This document shows, in pieces, positions 46,329 to 54,400 of a stretch of 64,000 nt of DNA. Each line of letters starts with the position of its first letter. Position 1 is the stretch's first letter. Source of the DNA: Acidobacteriota bacterium (GTDB taxonomy: Bacteria; Acidobacteriota; Terriglobia; Terriglobales; SCQP01); contig DAIDIE010000043.1 of assembly GCA_027459505.1 (NCBI GenBank), forward strand, positions 62,001-126,000, given 5' to 3'. The notes below the pieces were generated by a model. The model was not told where the DNA came from and made no database searches. It saw nothing but the letters and a program-made list of their open reading frames with translations. The translations under genes were made by a program, and so were the position numbers.

Positions 46329-46715
46329 CTACTGAATCGGGATGTCGCTCGCAAGTGATCCGCCGGGAACCATTCCGGTTCCCGCCTCTCTCTTCACGAA
46401 CTCGACCAGCCGCCGTTGAATGCGTCGCTTGGCGTCCATCCCCAGCTCACCGTAAACGTTCGAGGTGGTCGCGATGTCTTCGTGCCGGAGGAGCGTCTTC
46501 ACGTCCTCCAGTGCGACGCCCGCTTCCTTGCCCCAAGCGCTCACCGTGTGCCGGAAGCTGTGCGCCGCGACCAGAGCCGGGCCGCGGTCGCGGTTATAGC
46601 CCGGATTGTGAATCCATTGCAGATCGGGGGCGAAGCTCAGCCATGGCTTCAGGAACCAAGTGTAGTAGGACTCCAGGATCGTTTCGCGACCATAGTTGAG
46701 CCGTCCGGAGCATCG
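46329..46715 (-). pseudogene. tyrosine recombinase (integrase), C-terminal remnant
   Basis: Read on the minus strand, the open frame begins after a stop near 46720 and lacks a start. It contains ALVAAHSFRHT with the His-x-x-Arg box, VSAWGKEAGVALEDVKTLLR, HEDIATTSNVYGEL with the catalytic Tyr, and a basic tail. The N-terminal DNA-binding domain and first catalytic Arg are missing; residues before PALVAAH do not resemble an integrase. Its location next to the tRNA att site is where an intact integrase would be. It is probably inactive. Confidence 0.7.
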
Positions 46716-46779
46716 CCGGTTTCCGCCTCATGCTTCTTTGTTTGACCCATGTTCCGGTCGCGAGCCGCGGAGCGAACGC

Positions 46780-46798
46780 GGGTCAAACTTGGGTCACG
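46780..46798 (+). repeat. GGGTCA-type repeat, copy 2
   Basis: GGGTCAAACTTGGGTCACG lies between the integrase remnant and the toxin gene. A further half-site in reverse orientation (TTTGACCCA) is at 46740-46748. See copy 1. Confidence 0.55.
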
Positions 46799-46833
46799 GA
46801 AGTGATCGTCGACCGTCGTCCTTCCCTGCTCTG

Positions 46834-47148
46834 TTATTCAGGAGCTGAACCACTTCCAAGCCGCTCGCGCCAATAGGCAGGTTCGCGTTTGGCGTGCATG
46901 ACCGCCAGAATCCAGACCTGATCCGGTTCGTCGAGGTAAACCACGGAATATGGGAATCGATTGGCAAGGGCTCGCCGGGCTGGTGGTTGAAAGTTCAGGT
47001 AGCGGTCTGGATGCCGGCGCACATTCCCAATGACACGCTCAATTTCCTGGTAGAAGCTTTGGCCCAACTCCGTTGAAATACTGGAATAGTGGCGTGCCGC
47101 GGCGGCGTACTCCTCCATCGCCGCTGGATGAAATCTGGCGGGCTTCAC
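46834..47148 (-). CDS. ParE/RelE-family toxin
   Basis: The 104-residue protein has the ParE/RelE fold pattern: PARFHPAAMEEYAAAARHYS at the N-terminus, SFYQEIERVIGNVRRHPDRY, RRALANRFPYSVVYLDEPDQ and VWILAVMHAKREPAYWRERL with the C-terminal Arg/Trp. Such toxins inhibit gyrase or cleave mRNA at the ribosome; the HPDRY and HAKREPxYW features favour the ParE branch. The ATG overlaps the antitoxin stop (ATGA). It is in the mini-island beside the integrase remnant. Confidence 0.85.
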   Translation of the reverse strand: MKPARFHPAAMEEYAAAARHYSSISTELGQSFYQEIERVIGNVRRHPDRYLNFQPPARRALANRFPYSVVYLDEPDQVWILAVMHAKREPAYWRERLGSGSAPE

Positions 47149-47369
47149 TGGCTGACGATTCGCCGAATGCGCGCCGACACCTCTTCGGCCGCAATCCCTT
47201 CGACGCGGCCGGCCCGGACGTCATCCACTCGCCGGGACACCTCGGCCCGCCATGCGGCATCGACGTCGGCACGGCCCCGGTGCAAGTCGGCGGTCAACCG
47301 CTCCACCAACTCGCCGACCATTTCTGGCGGCCAAGTTCTGGCTTCTTGTAGGATTTCTTCCACCGTCAT
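47145..47369 (-). CDS. antitoxin of the addiction-module (Unstab_antitox) family
   Basis: I start at ATG 47369, which gives a compact 74-residue protein. A longer frame from 47528 adds non-conserved sequence over the likely promoter. It reads TVEEILQEARTWPPEMVGEL, VERLTADLHRGRADVDAAW then EVSRRVDDVRAGRVEGIAAE and ends VSARIRRIVSQ. The EVxRRxxxxxxGxVxxxxxEE pattern is the signature of small putative-addiction-module antitoxins that pair with ParE/RelE toxins. It precedes and overlaps the toxin gene, and one 19-bp GGGTCA-type repeat lies 87 bp upstream of its start. Confidence 0.85.
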   Translation of the reverse strand: MTVEEILQEARTWPPEMVGELVERLTADLHRGRADVDAAWRAEVSRRVDDVRAGRVEGIAAEEVSARIRRIVSQ

Positions 47370-47455
47370 GGCTCCAGCATAGTCGAGATCCGAGATTGGT
47401 TCAATTCGACGCCACCATGACCGATTTTTGACCAAAACTCGCACGCCGAGAACGT

Positions 47456-47474
47456 GGGTCAAATAAGGGTCACG
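47456..47474 (+). repeat. GGGTCA-type repeat, copy 3
   Basis: This is identical to copy 1 (19 of 19 bases) and lies 87 bp upstream of the antitoxin start and 96 bp inside the distal att copy. It may double as an operator for the toxin-antitoxin operon. Confidence 0.6.
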
Positions 47475-47569
47475 GTCCTCGCAACCATCGATTTCCAGAC
47501 TTTCCGCAGAGTTCCCGAGAGGTGTCATCCGCGCCGCTAAGTGATTGAAAATGCTCGCGCCTCACGGGA

Positions 47570-47622
47570 CTTCTAAGCAGAGGGTCGCAGCTTCGAGTCC
47601 TGCCGCGCCTACCAATGATTTC
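47570..47622 (+). repeat. att site copy 2 (tRNA-Arg 3' fragment)
   Basis: These 53 bp match 46219-46271 with one mismatch in the T stem. The D arm and acceptor 5' strand are absent, so it is not a tRNA gene. It marks the far end of the mini-island. Confidence 0.85.
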
Positions 47623-47861
47623 ATTGGACTTGCCTCGTTCTCGTCACTACGACTCCCGACCTTGTTGTGCCCAATTTTGAGCCCACTCTGGTGCAGCGAA
47701 TGCGAATGCTCGATCGCCTCGCTCGCGGGGGCTTCGCTTCCACACGGCTGGGCGAGTAGCGCCCCAGCATTTTTACCTGACGTGACTGACTCGGCCCTGG
47801 CAGCACCGGCGAATCTCGCCGATGCGCACATTGAGATCGGCTCGTTCCTGTTCGCCTGTAC

Positions 47862-47890
47862 TTGACATGTTTGTTAAGTATGCGTAGACT
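47862..47890 (+). promoter_or_regulatory. sigma70-type promoter of the DUF6932/XRE genes
   Basis: TTGACA (47862-47867), a 17-bp spacer and TAGACT (47885-47890) form a near-consensus promoter. Transcription would start about 47897, just at the ATG of a nine-codon frame (47899) and 28 bp before the DUF6932-like start. The transcript would therefore have almost no leader. Confidence 0.7.
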
Positions 47891-47924
47891 GTTTAGCCAT
47901 GGCGGAAAGCGAGGTTGAGATTTT

Positions 47925-48459
47925 GTGATCCCACCCTTTCAGCACGATGGGCTATTGCCTCCAGGCGACTACGAGGTTTCGTTCGACGAATTGCGCAACT
48001 CGGTCCTGGTAGACGGTCCGACTGGGGACCAAGGAGCGTGGGATCGCAGTTGGAGGAGTCATCATGATCGGCAACCTTGAAGTGCTCACAAAGCAGCTTT
48101 GGCAGGTTGGAGTCCGCGACATTTATGCAGATGGCTCGTTTGCCGAAGACAAGGACCATTCGAACGATATCGACGGATATTTTGTCTGCGGGCTGCGGGA
48201 ACTGGCCTCGGGCGAGTTGCAGCGGGAACTGAATCTGCTCGATCCATTCAAGATCTGGACCTGGGATCCCCACACGAGAAAGCCCTATCGGGGCTATCCG
48301 AAGAAGCAGCTTCCGATGTGGCATCGCTACCGCATCGAGTTGTACCCTCACGTGCCCGGATGGGGGAATGATTTGGAATTTCCGTCCGCGTTCCGCCAAT
48401 CCCGCCGGGACGGCACGCCACGGGGGATTGTCAAAATCAGGTACGGAGGGCTCTCATGA
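47925..48459 (+). pseudogene. DUF6932-like nucleotidyltransferase-fold protein, split by a +1 frameshift
   Basis: Two frames make one protein. GTG 47925 opens IPPFQHDGLLPPGDYEVSFD, typical for the DUF6932 N-terminus, and runs to a stop at 48080. The second frame (ATG 48064) gives 131 residues: LEVLTKQLWQVGVRDIYADG, SFAEDKDHSNDIDGYFVCGL, YRIELYPHVPG and SAFRQSRRDGTPRGIVKI. The GS-F and DxD-like (NDIDGYF) pattern recalls minimal nucleotidyltransferases. Removing one base near 48060 joins the halves. It is a real mutation, a recoding site or a sequence error. The stop overlaps the XRE start (ATGA). Confidence 0.65.
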
Positions 48460-48902
48460 TTCGCAACGAAGCTGAATATCAGAACGCTTCTGCTCGCCTG
48501 AAAGAAGAACAAGCCAGGCTCACCGAGCATCGCGCTCGCCTCGCCGCGGCTGGGATGTCGCCGGAGGAAATGAAGCACGTCATCGATCCGATCGAATCCT
48601 TCCATCTACAGCTCAGGGAGGAGGTCGAAAGCTATGAACGGCTGAAGCGGGGCGAGTTCGACGAACTCGAGAATCTCCGCGGCCTCGGACATCTCCTCAT
48701 CGCGCTGCGGATAGCGCAGGGGATCTCTCAACGCGAATTGGCCTACAAGCTGGGCGTGCACGAGTCCCAGGTTTCGCGGGATGAACGGAACGAATATTTT
48801 GGAATCACCCTGGAGCGCGCCATCAGGATCCTGGATGCGTTGAACGCCAAGCTGCGAACGAAAGTGGAGGTCGAGCCCGGGCGCGACATGCTTGCAGTGT
48901 GA
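48456..48902 (+). CDS. XRE-family helix-turn-helix regulator (possible antitoxin)
   Basis: The 148-residue protein has a charged coiled-coil N-half (NASARLKEEQARLTEHRARL) and a C-terminal XRE domain (LRIAQGISQRELAYKLGVHE, SQVSRDERNEYFGITLERAI) with ALNAKLRTKVEV after it. It overlaps the DUF6932-like gene by 4 bp. A nucleotidyltransferase-fold gene followed by an overlapping HTH gene is the layout of type II or MNT-like toxin-antitoxin modules. The HTH protein would neutralise and autoregulate. This functional pairing is inferred, not shown. Confidence 0.8.
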   Translation: MIRNEAEYQNASARLKEEQARLTEHRARLAAAGMSPEEMKHVIDPIESFHLQLREEVESYERLKRGEFDELENLRGLGHLLIALRIAQGISQRELAYKLGVHESQVSRDERNEYFGITLERAIRILDALNAKLRTKVEVEPGRDMLAV

Positions 48903-49047
48903 TCGGCCTCATGTTGATCATCCTTGCAATTAGCTGTGTGCACTCCTGTAGCTCCTTCCATGCTGTGATGTCCCGCTCCCCCATCAATCCATATGCGCAG
49001 CTAATATACGGGGCTCAATCTGTGGCGCAATGGAGCAGAGCCAGTGC

Positions 49048-49061
49048 GTGACTTAAGTCAA
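49048..49061 (+). promoter_or_regulatory. Crp/Fnr-type dyad upstream of DUF59-DUF2249-nnrS-like genes
   Basis: GTGACTTAAGTCAA contains the perfect palindrome TGACTTAAGTCA and matches the TTGAC-N4-GTCAA style of FNR/DNR/NnrR boxes except for the first base. Its centre is 68 bp before ATG 49123, which would allow a class II promoter with a -10 near 49084. The regulator is not in the window. Confidence 0.5.
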
Positions 49062-49122
49062 TCCCAGCCACATTTGAATTGGATAGCCTGCTGATGTAGC
49101 CAGCAATGGTGAGTGTGCCGCA

Positions 49123-49431
49123 ATGGAATTGACTCAACAAGCCGTGCTCGACGCGCTGGCCACGGTGCCGGACCCGGAGATTGGGCTGGGCATCGTGGAC
49201 CTCGGGTTGGTCTACAACCTGCAAATTCAGGACCACCTGGTGCGCGTCGAGATGACCATGACCACCCCGGCCTGCCCACTGCATGCGCAGATGCGGGAGG
49301 CCGTTCAGCAAGCGGTCCTGGAGCGCTTTCCCGAGGTGAAGGAAGTGCGGGTGGAATTGGTCTGGGAGCCTCCCTGGAGTCCGCAGTTGATGTCATCGGC
49401 GGCACGGCACGCACTCGGCTGGTCAGAGTAA
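49123..49431 (+). CDS. MIP18/DUF59-family iron-sulfur assembly protein (PaaD/SufT-like)
   Basis: The 102-residue protein carries the DUF59 pattern: QQAVLDALATVPDPEIGLGI, VDLGLVYNLQIQD, VEMTMTTPACPLHAQMREAV with the conserved Cys, and VEVELVWEPPW-like end (VRVELVWEPPWSPQLMSSAA). Family members help to build or deliver Fe-S clusters. It is the first of three same-strand genes with DUF2249 and an NnrS-like protein. This context favours repair or maturation of metal centres under nitrosative or low-oxygen conditions, rather than the suf operon. Confidence 0.88.
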   Translation: MELTQQAVLDALATVPDPEIGLGIVDLGLVYNLQIQDHLVRVEMTMTTPACPLHAQMREAVQQAVLERFPEVKEVRVELVWEPPWSPQLMSSAARHALGWSE

Positions 49432-49444
49432 AGGAGAAACCACG

Positions 49445-49702
49445 ATGAGCAGCCCGAATTCCGAAACCACAAGCAAGCAGACGCTGGACGTACGCACGAT
49501 CGTGCCGCGCGAGCGCCATACCCTGATCTTCGCAACCTTCACGAACCTAGGTCCCAATGAGGCTTTCGAGTTGGTGAACGATCACGATCCCAAGCCGCTT
49601 TACTACCAGTTTCAGGCGGAGCACGGCGGCCAGTTCAGTTGGAATTACCTGGAGCAGGGGCCGGAGGTCTGGCGCGTGCGAATCGGGAAAACGGCGGCTT
49701 AG
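49445..49702 (+). CDS. DUF2249 domain protein
   Basis: The 85-residue protein starts 13 bp after the DUF59 gene with AAAGGAG. It reads LDVRTIVPRERHTLIFATFT, FELVNDHDPKPLYYQFQAEH, FSWNYLEQGPEVWRVRIGK, a clear DUF2249 domain. The NDHDP motif with two potential ligands and the RxRH segment are conserved in the family. DUF2249 proteins cluster with hemerythrins, ScdA-like and NO-response genes. The biochemical role is unknown. Confidence 0.9.
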   Translation: MSSPNSETTSKQTLDVRTIVPRERHTLIFATFTNLGPNEAFELVNDHDPKPLYYQFQAEHGGQFSWNYLEQGPEVWRVRIGKTAA

Positions 49703-49838
49703 CAGCGTGTGACAGGAGTGTGGCGTTGCCCGGGCCGGCAGCGGAACCCGCACGAGTGCGGCGTTTCGGTCGTTTCCCGCGCGCCGGGTTTTCGCCACAG
49801 GCTACCGGTTGGCGCGTTTATCCGCATTTGCAGGCACC

Positions 49839-50978
49839 ATGGGCAGGAGCACAACAGGACCGGGTCGCTGGTTGGCGCTGGCGGCGATTGCCGCCCTGCT
49901 GACGGGACTGTGGGCGGCATTGCTGCGGGTTGGATGGCAGCTTCCCGAGTTGCGCCCTGATCTGGAACTCGCCCATGGGCCGCTGATGGTTTGCGGCTTC
50001 CTGGGCACGTTGATCAGCCTGGAGCGGGCAGTGGCGCTTGGCCGTCCATGGGCATACCTCGCCCCGGCAGCGACGGGAGCTGGCGCTATGGCCCTGGTTG
50101 CGGGCCTTCCCGGTATCACCGGACCACTGCTGATCTTTGCCGGGAGCGTGCTTCTGGTTGGCGTATTCGGCGCTATCGTGCGGCGGCAGCGCACGCTGTT
50201 TACCCTGACCATGGCCGGGGGCGCCCTGGCTTGGGCGGTGGGCAATGCGCTGTGGTTGAGCGGCTTGCAAATCTTCGAGATGGTGCACTGGTGGATGGCG
50301 TTTCTGGTGCTCACCATTGTTGGCGAGCGGCTTGAACTGAGCCGCTTTCTGCCGCCCAGAAAGCATCGCACCTCCTCATTTGCGGTAATCGTCGCGGTCT
50401 ATGTGTCTGGTCTGGTGGCGATGTCGCTGGCCTGGGAGGCGGGCCCGCCTCTCATGGGTCTGGGGATGATCGCCATGGCGGGATGGCTGGTACGCTACGA
50501 CCTTGTCCGGGTCACCATCCGTGGCAAGGGGCTGCCGAGGTTGGCGGCGGTGTGTCTCGCCGGCGGTTATTTTTGGCTGGCGGTGGCTGGCGTCCAAGCC
50601 GTGTTGCTGGCCTGGTGGCCCGCCATTCCGGATCTGCGCTACGATGCCGAGTTGCATACCGTCTTCCTGGGTTTTGTCTTTTCGATGATCTTTGCCCACG
50701 CGCCGATCATTCTCCCGGCCGTTACCGGCTTGCAGGTTCCTTATCGCCGGTATTTTTACGCGCACGTCATTCTGCTGCATGCCTCTTTGCTTTGCAGGAT
50801 TGTCGCGGACGATTTCAGCCTGCAGGACCATTACCGCTGGGCTGGCCTGGGCAACGTAAGCGCCATTGTGCTGTTTTTGGGAGGGACCGCTTACTCTCTG
50901 CTGGCGGCTCAGAGGCAGCGCGGCAGGAGAGGGGCGTCGGTGCCGGTGCGGTCAGAGACCGGTGTAGTTTCCGGATAA
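49839..50978 (+). CDS. NnrS-like polytopic membrane protein
   Basis: From ATG 49839 the protein has 379 residues and about 11-12 hydrophobic segments. His residues sit at segment edges in ELAHGPLMVCGFLGTLISLE, MVHWWMAFLVLTIVGERLEL, DAELHTVFLGFVFSMIFAHA and YAHVILLHASLLCRIVADDF, a pattern like NnrS, a heme- and copper-containing membrane protein of the NO response. Identification rests on this topology and on neighbours, so NnrS-like is the right level. It lies 136 bp after the DUF2249 gene and ends near the convergent S4 gene. Confidence 0.75.
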   Translation: MGRSTTGPGRWLALAAIAALLTGLWAALLRVGWQLPELRPDLELAHGPLMVCGFLGTLISLERAVALGRPWAYLAPAATGAGAMALVAGLPGITGPLLIFAGSVLLVGVFGAIVRRQRTLFTLTMAGGALAWAVGNALWLSGLQIFEMVHWWMAFLVLTIVGERLELSRFLPPRKHRTSSFAVIVAVYVSGLVAMSLAWEAGPPLMGLGMIAMAGWLVRYDLVRVTIRGKGLPRLAAVCLAGGYFWLAVAGVQAVLLAWWPAIPDLRYDAELHTVFLGFVFSMIFAHAPIILPAVTGLQVPYRRYFYAHVILLHASLLCRIVADDFSLQDHYRWAGLGNVSAIVLFLGGTAYSLLAAQRQRGRRGASVPVRSETGVVSG

Positions 50979-51004
50979 GCGCTCTAAAGAGGCGGTGGTA
51001 GCGC

Positions 51005-51406
51005 TCAGCGCAATCCGCGCAACTGGTGCAGCTTGCGGCGATCGCGCTTGGAAGGGCGGGTCTCGGGAGAGGGGACGTAGGCGCCGGCGGCCTTGCGCTC
51101 CTCGGCCAATTTGAGACGCAGTTCGCGCCCGGTCTCGGTTTCGCGGTACAGCTTTTGTGCCACGGGCGCCGGGCCGCGCACCTCGCTGAGCTCGACTACC
51201 TCAACCTCAAACTCCGCTGAATCAGTCCGGACCTTGAGCAGGTCGCCGATCCGGATCTCGCGCGCCGGTTTGGTGAGTTGTCCGCGGACCTCCACACGGC
51301 CCAAGTCGCAGGCACGCGCGGCCAGCGCCCGGGTCTTGTAAAACCGGGCGGCCCACAGCCATTTATCAATGCGCAGTCCGTCCATAGCTCGGGTGGCCGG
51401 ATTCAC
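51005..51406 (-). CDS. S4-domain RNA-binding protein (Hsp15/HslR-like)
   Basis: The 133-residue protein has the S4 motif at the N-terminus (GLRIDKWLWAARFYKTRALA, ARACDLGRVEVRGQLTKPAR, EIRIGDLLKV) and a basic C-terminal tail (PSPETRPSKRDRRKLHQL). Hsp15 in E. coli binds stalled 50S subunits carrying nascent chains. The start at GTG 51406 has TAAGG a few bases upstream; ATG 51385 (MDGLRIDKW) is also possible. It converges with the NnrS-like gene and lies 26 bp after the propeller gene in the same direction. Confidence 0.88.
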   Translation of the reverse strand: MNPATRAMDGLRIDKWLWAARFYKTRALAARACDLGRVEVRGQLTKPAREIRIGDLLKVRTDSAEFEVEVVELSEVRGPAPVAQKLYRETETGRELRLKLAEERKAAGAYVPSPETRPSKRDRRKLHQLRGLR

Positions 51407-51431
51407 CGGCCTTAGGGCGACAGGCGCGGTC

Positions 51432-54400
51432 CTATTGCACGGTCACCAGAATAGTTGAGGTGTGGTTGAGCGGCCCGTCTTGCGCATCCACGGTGATCTG
51501 TGCGGTGGAACCGGTGGCCGTCGTTGTGCCACCGCTCGGGTTATTGCTGACCGGAGCGGGAGCACCGCCCCCGCCACAAGCGGAAAAGAGCAGAGTTCCT
51601 CCCAGCAAAACTGCCGGCAGCACGGCGGCCGTCATCCAGCGTTTCGGAATGGATGGGAGAAAGCGTAAGCTGCTGAGCCACAAAAGCAATGCAAGGAGAG
51701 CCGCCAAAATGACTGGGAACAGTCGCAAAAAGCTGGCTCCAGAGTTGGGCCGTCCCGCGGCGCCGACTGCCGCAGTGGTAGCAGTAATGGTCAGGGTAGC
51801 CGAACCGTTCAGCGCCACGTTGGAACTGGAGAGTGAGCAAGTGACATTGGCAACGGAGCTCAAACAGCTCAAGTTGGCGTTGCCGCCGAGCCCGTTGACG
51901 GGCGCCAGGGTCAGCCCCACCGTGGCACTCTTGCCGGCGGCGATGGTGAGGGCGTTCTGCGCAGCGGTGATGGAGAAGTCCTGGCCATTGGGAGGCGGCA
52001 AGGCGGGAATGGTCCAGGCGCCACGGCCGTGGGTGGCAACGACCACCGCGGGGTTGGCGCCGTTGGTAACAGACACCTGCATGGCCGGGGTGTCCGGCAA
52101 ACCGGTGCCGAGCACCTGCCAATTCTCGTTCGCCTGACCGCCGTCGGTGGCCACAAAGACGCCGATATCAGTGCCGACGTAAATGTTGTTGGCATTCTGC
52201 GGATCGACGGCAATGGAGTTGACCGGGACATCTGGAAAGTTGCCGGTGATATCGGTCCAGGAACCACCGAAATTGTCGATGCGATAGACATGCCCCAGCG
52301 CTGAGCCACTGGAAAACGCCCCTATCCCGAGGAACGCGGTGCCAGCGTTAATTGGGCAGACAGCGATCGCACTGAGCGGAGCGCCAACCACCGGGCCAGG
52401 TGTGATATCGGACCATTGAGGGGACGAGGAGTTGGCGTTGGAGGTCTCCGCCAACGCACCGCCTATCGTTGCCGCGTAAATCACGTTGGAATCGGTGGGG
52501 GCGACGGACACGCTTTGGATGTAATCGTAACTGGTGCTGGTGAGGACCGGGCTAATGGCCTGCCAGCCGCTGTTGGGAGCGGAAGGAGAGGCCGGCCCGC
52601 GCCATACCTGACTGGCGCCCAAAACAACCTTGCTGGAGTCGGTTGGCACGAGCTGATAGGGGATATAGAAGGCGGCTTGCTGATTGAGGGTGGCGCCATC
52701 AAAAACGGTTTGGAAACTGCTGTTTTGAGCGCTGACGGAGCCGGCGGTATCCGAACGCACTAGCGCCCACTGGTTCTGGGTATCTGGATAAACATATTCA
52801 TCTTCGCCGAAGTACTTTCCGGCAGTAGTGGGATCGATGGCCGTGAATCCTCCGTCACCGCCGTAGACGGTTTGCCAATTCAGCCCCTGGACGGTTTTGG
52901 CAGTGCCATTGTCCTGTGAGCCGCCCAGGTAGGTTCCAGGCGAGAACGGGTCGGCGGTCACACCAAGAAACTGTATGGTTCCAATGTTGGTATTGAGGTC
53001 GTTCCAGGTTCCACCGCCATCGGCGGTGGACCAAACACCACCGTCATTGCCGACGAACCAGTGGCTGGCGTCCAGCGCCACAACCGCGTGTTCGTCGGGG
53101 TGCACCACACCGTCGGTGTAGCTGCGGGTGTTATTGGACCAGGCGGTTGTCAGCCCACTGATATTTGTGGAGCTAAAGGTGTCAATGCCGCCCAGCAGCA
53201 GCCCGCCACCGGGTATGGCTTGCAGATAAAGATCGTAGGTGCCTTGCGCATTGGGTCCAAATATTTCGTCCGTCTGCCCGGGAAAACCCGGAGGCGCAAT
53301 TGGCGTCCATGTCTTGCCCCCATCGCTGGTTTGCGCCATGCCGGTATCGCAATTCTGTTGTGTGGTGGTGGTGCAAGCGCTGGAGGTAGACAGACTGCCG
53401 GAACTATTAACGACGGCCACGTACACTGTGCCGTTTTGCGTGGCGAAACTGGCGCGGTAGAAATTGTTCAGCGTCGCCGTCGTGGTCGCGCTGGCAAAGG
53501 GGAGGCTGACCGGGGTAAAGGTTGCACCCTGGTCGACGGACTTATAGACTCCGTTGCCGCGCAAAGCTGCATAGATAGTCTGGGTTTGAGGCTCGTAGAG
53601 CAGATCGGTGCAGGAGAAGCCGCCTGGAGCAGTCGGGCTAGAAAAATCCGTAGAGGGCACCAGACTCCAGGTATTGCCGCTATCGGTGGAGCGGTACACG
53701 CCGCGGGTGTAGCCGAGGCTCTGGGCATCGGCCACGCCGGGGCTGGCGCCACAGGCCAGAACGGTCCCAGGCGCCGAGGGCACGGGCAGAATTCTGGCGA
53801 AGGACATGCCGAAAAAAGGATGCGTACCGGAATCGGCCGATGAGCTGAGAGTCCACGTGAGCCCGCCGTCAGTGGAGCGGAAAATGCCCACGCCGTAGTA
53901 GCTGAGGCTGGAGCTATTGGCTTCGCCGCTTCCCACGTAAAGGGTCGCGGGACTGGTGGAAGCATCCAGGGCGAGCGCACCGACCGCCAAGGACTGGGTC
54001 TGGTCGGAAATCGGTGTAAACGTAGGCGCGCTGCTCAGGGCATTGGTGCTTTTCCAGACGCCGCCGTTCGCGGTGCCGACGTAGAGGATGTTTCCAGTGG
54101 GATCGTCGCTGATGTCATCGGCGAGGGAGGTTACGCGTCCCGACACGTTTTGATAGAACGGGTCGTGCTGCGGTGCGGGGCCCAGCTCGGTCCAACTGCC
54201 ACCGCTGGTTGCAAGAGCGTTGTAGGCGTGGCGCTGCCGCCCCTGCCAGCGCTCCCACTCCAAATGCGGCGTGATGACCGAGAGCTGGGCCTTTTGGCGC
54301 AGCGCTATCAGGCGATGCGCGGCCGGGCTGCGGTGGTCCAGAGTGACGCGGGTATGGGCAAACCAGGCGGCCCGTGCCGCCGCGAGTTTGCGTTGCCGGG

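Larger units (their letters stand above)
46264..47569. mobile_element. tRNA-Arg-integrated mini-island (1351 bp period)
   Basis: The stretch between the two att copies carries an integrase remnant beside the tRNA, three copies of a 19-bp GGGTCA-type repeat, and an antitoxin-toxin pair. No structural or transfer genes remain. The integrase is truncated, so the island cannot excise on its own; the toxin pair could explain why it is retained. It is probably a deletion derivative of a larger element. Confidence 0.75.
47370..47861. other. spacer holding island end, att copy 2 and DUF6932 upstream DNA
   Basis: This contains the antitoxin promoter region, the third 19-bp repeat and the distal att copy. 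Beyond 47622 there is about 240 bp of return-to-chromosome sequence without a convincing gene. The promoter at 47862-47890 follows. Confidence 0.5.

Noticed and set aside
47570-47622. Second tRNA-Arg gene
   Set aside because: Only the 3' half is present and one T-stem base is changed, so no cloverleaf can form. It is the distal att copy.
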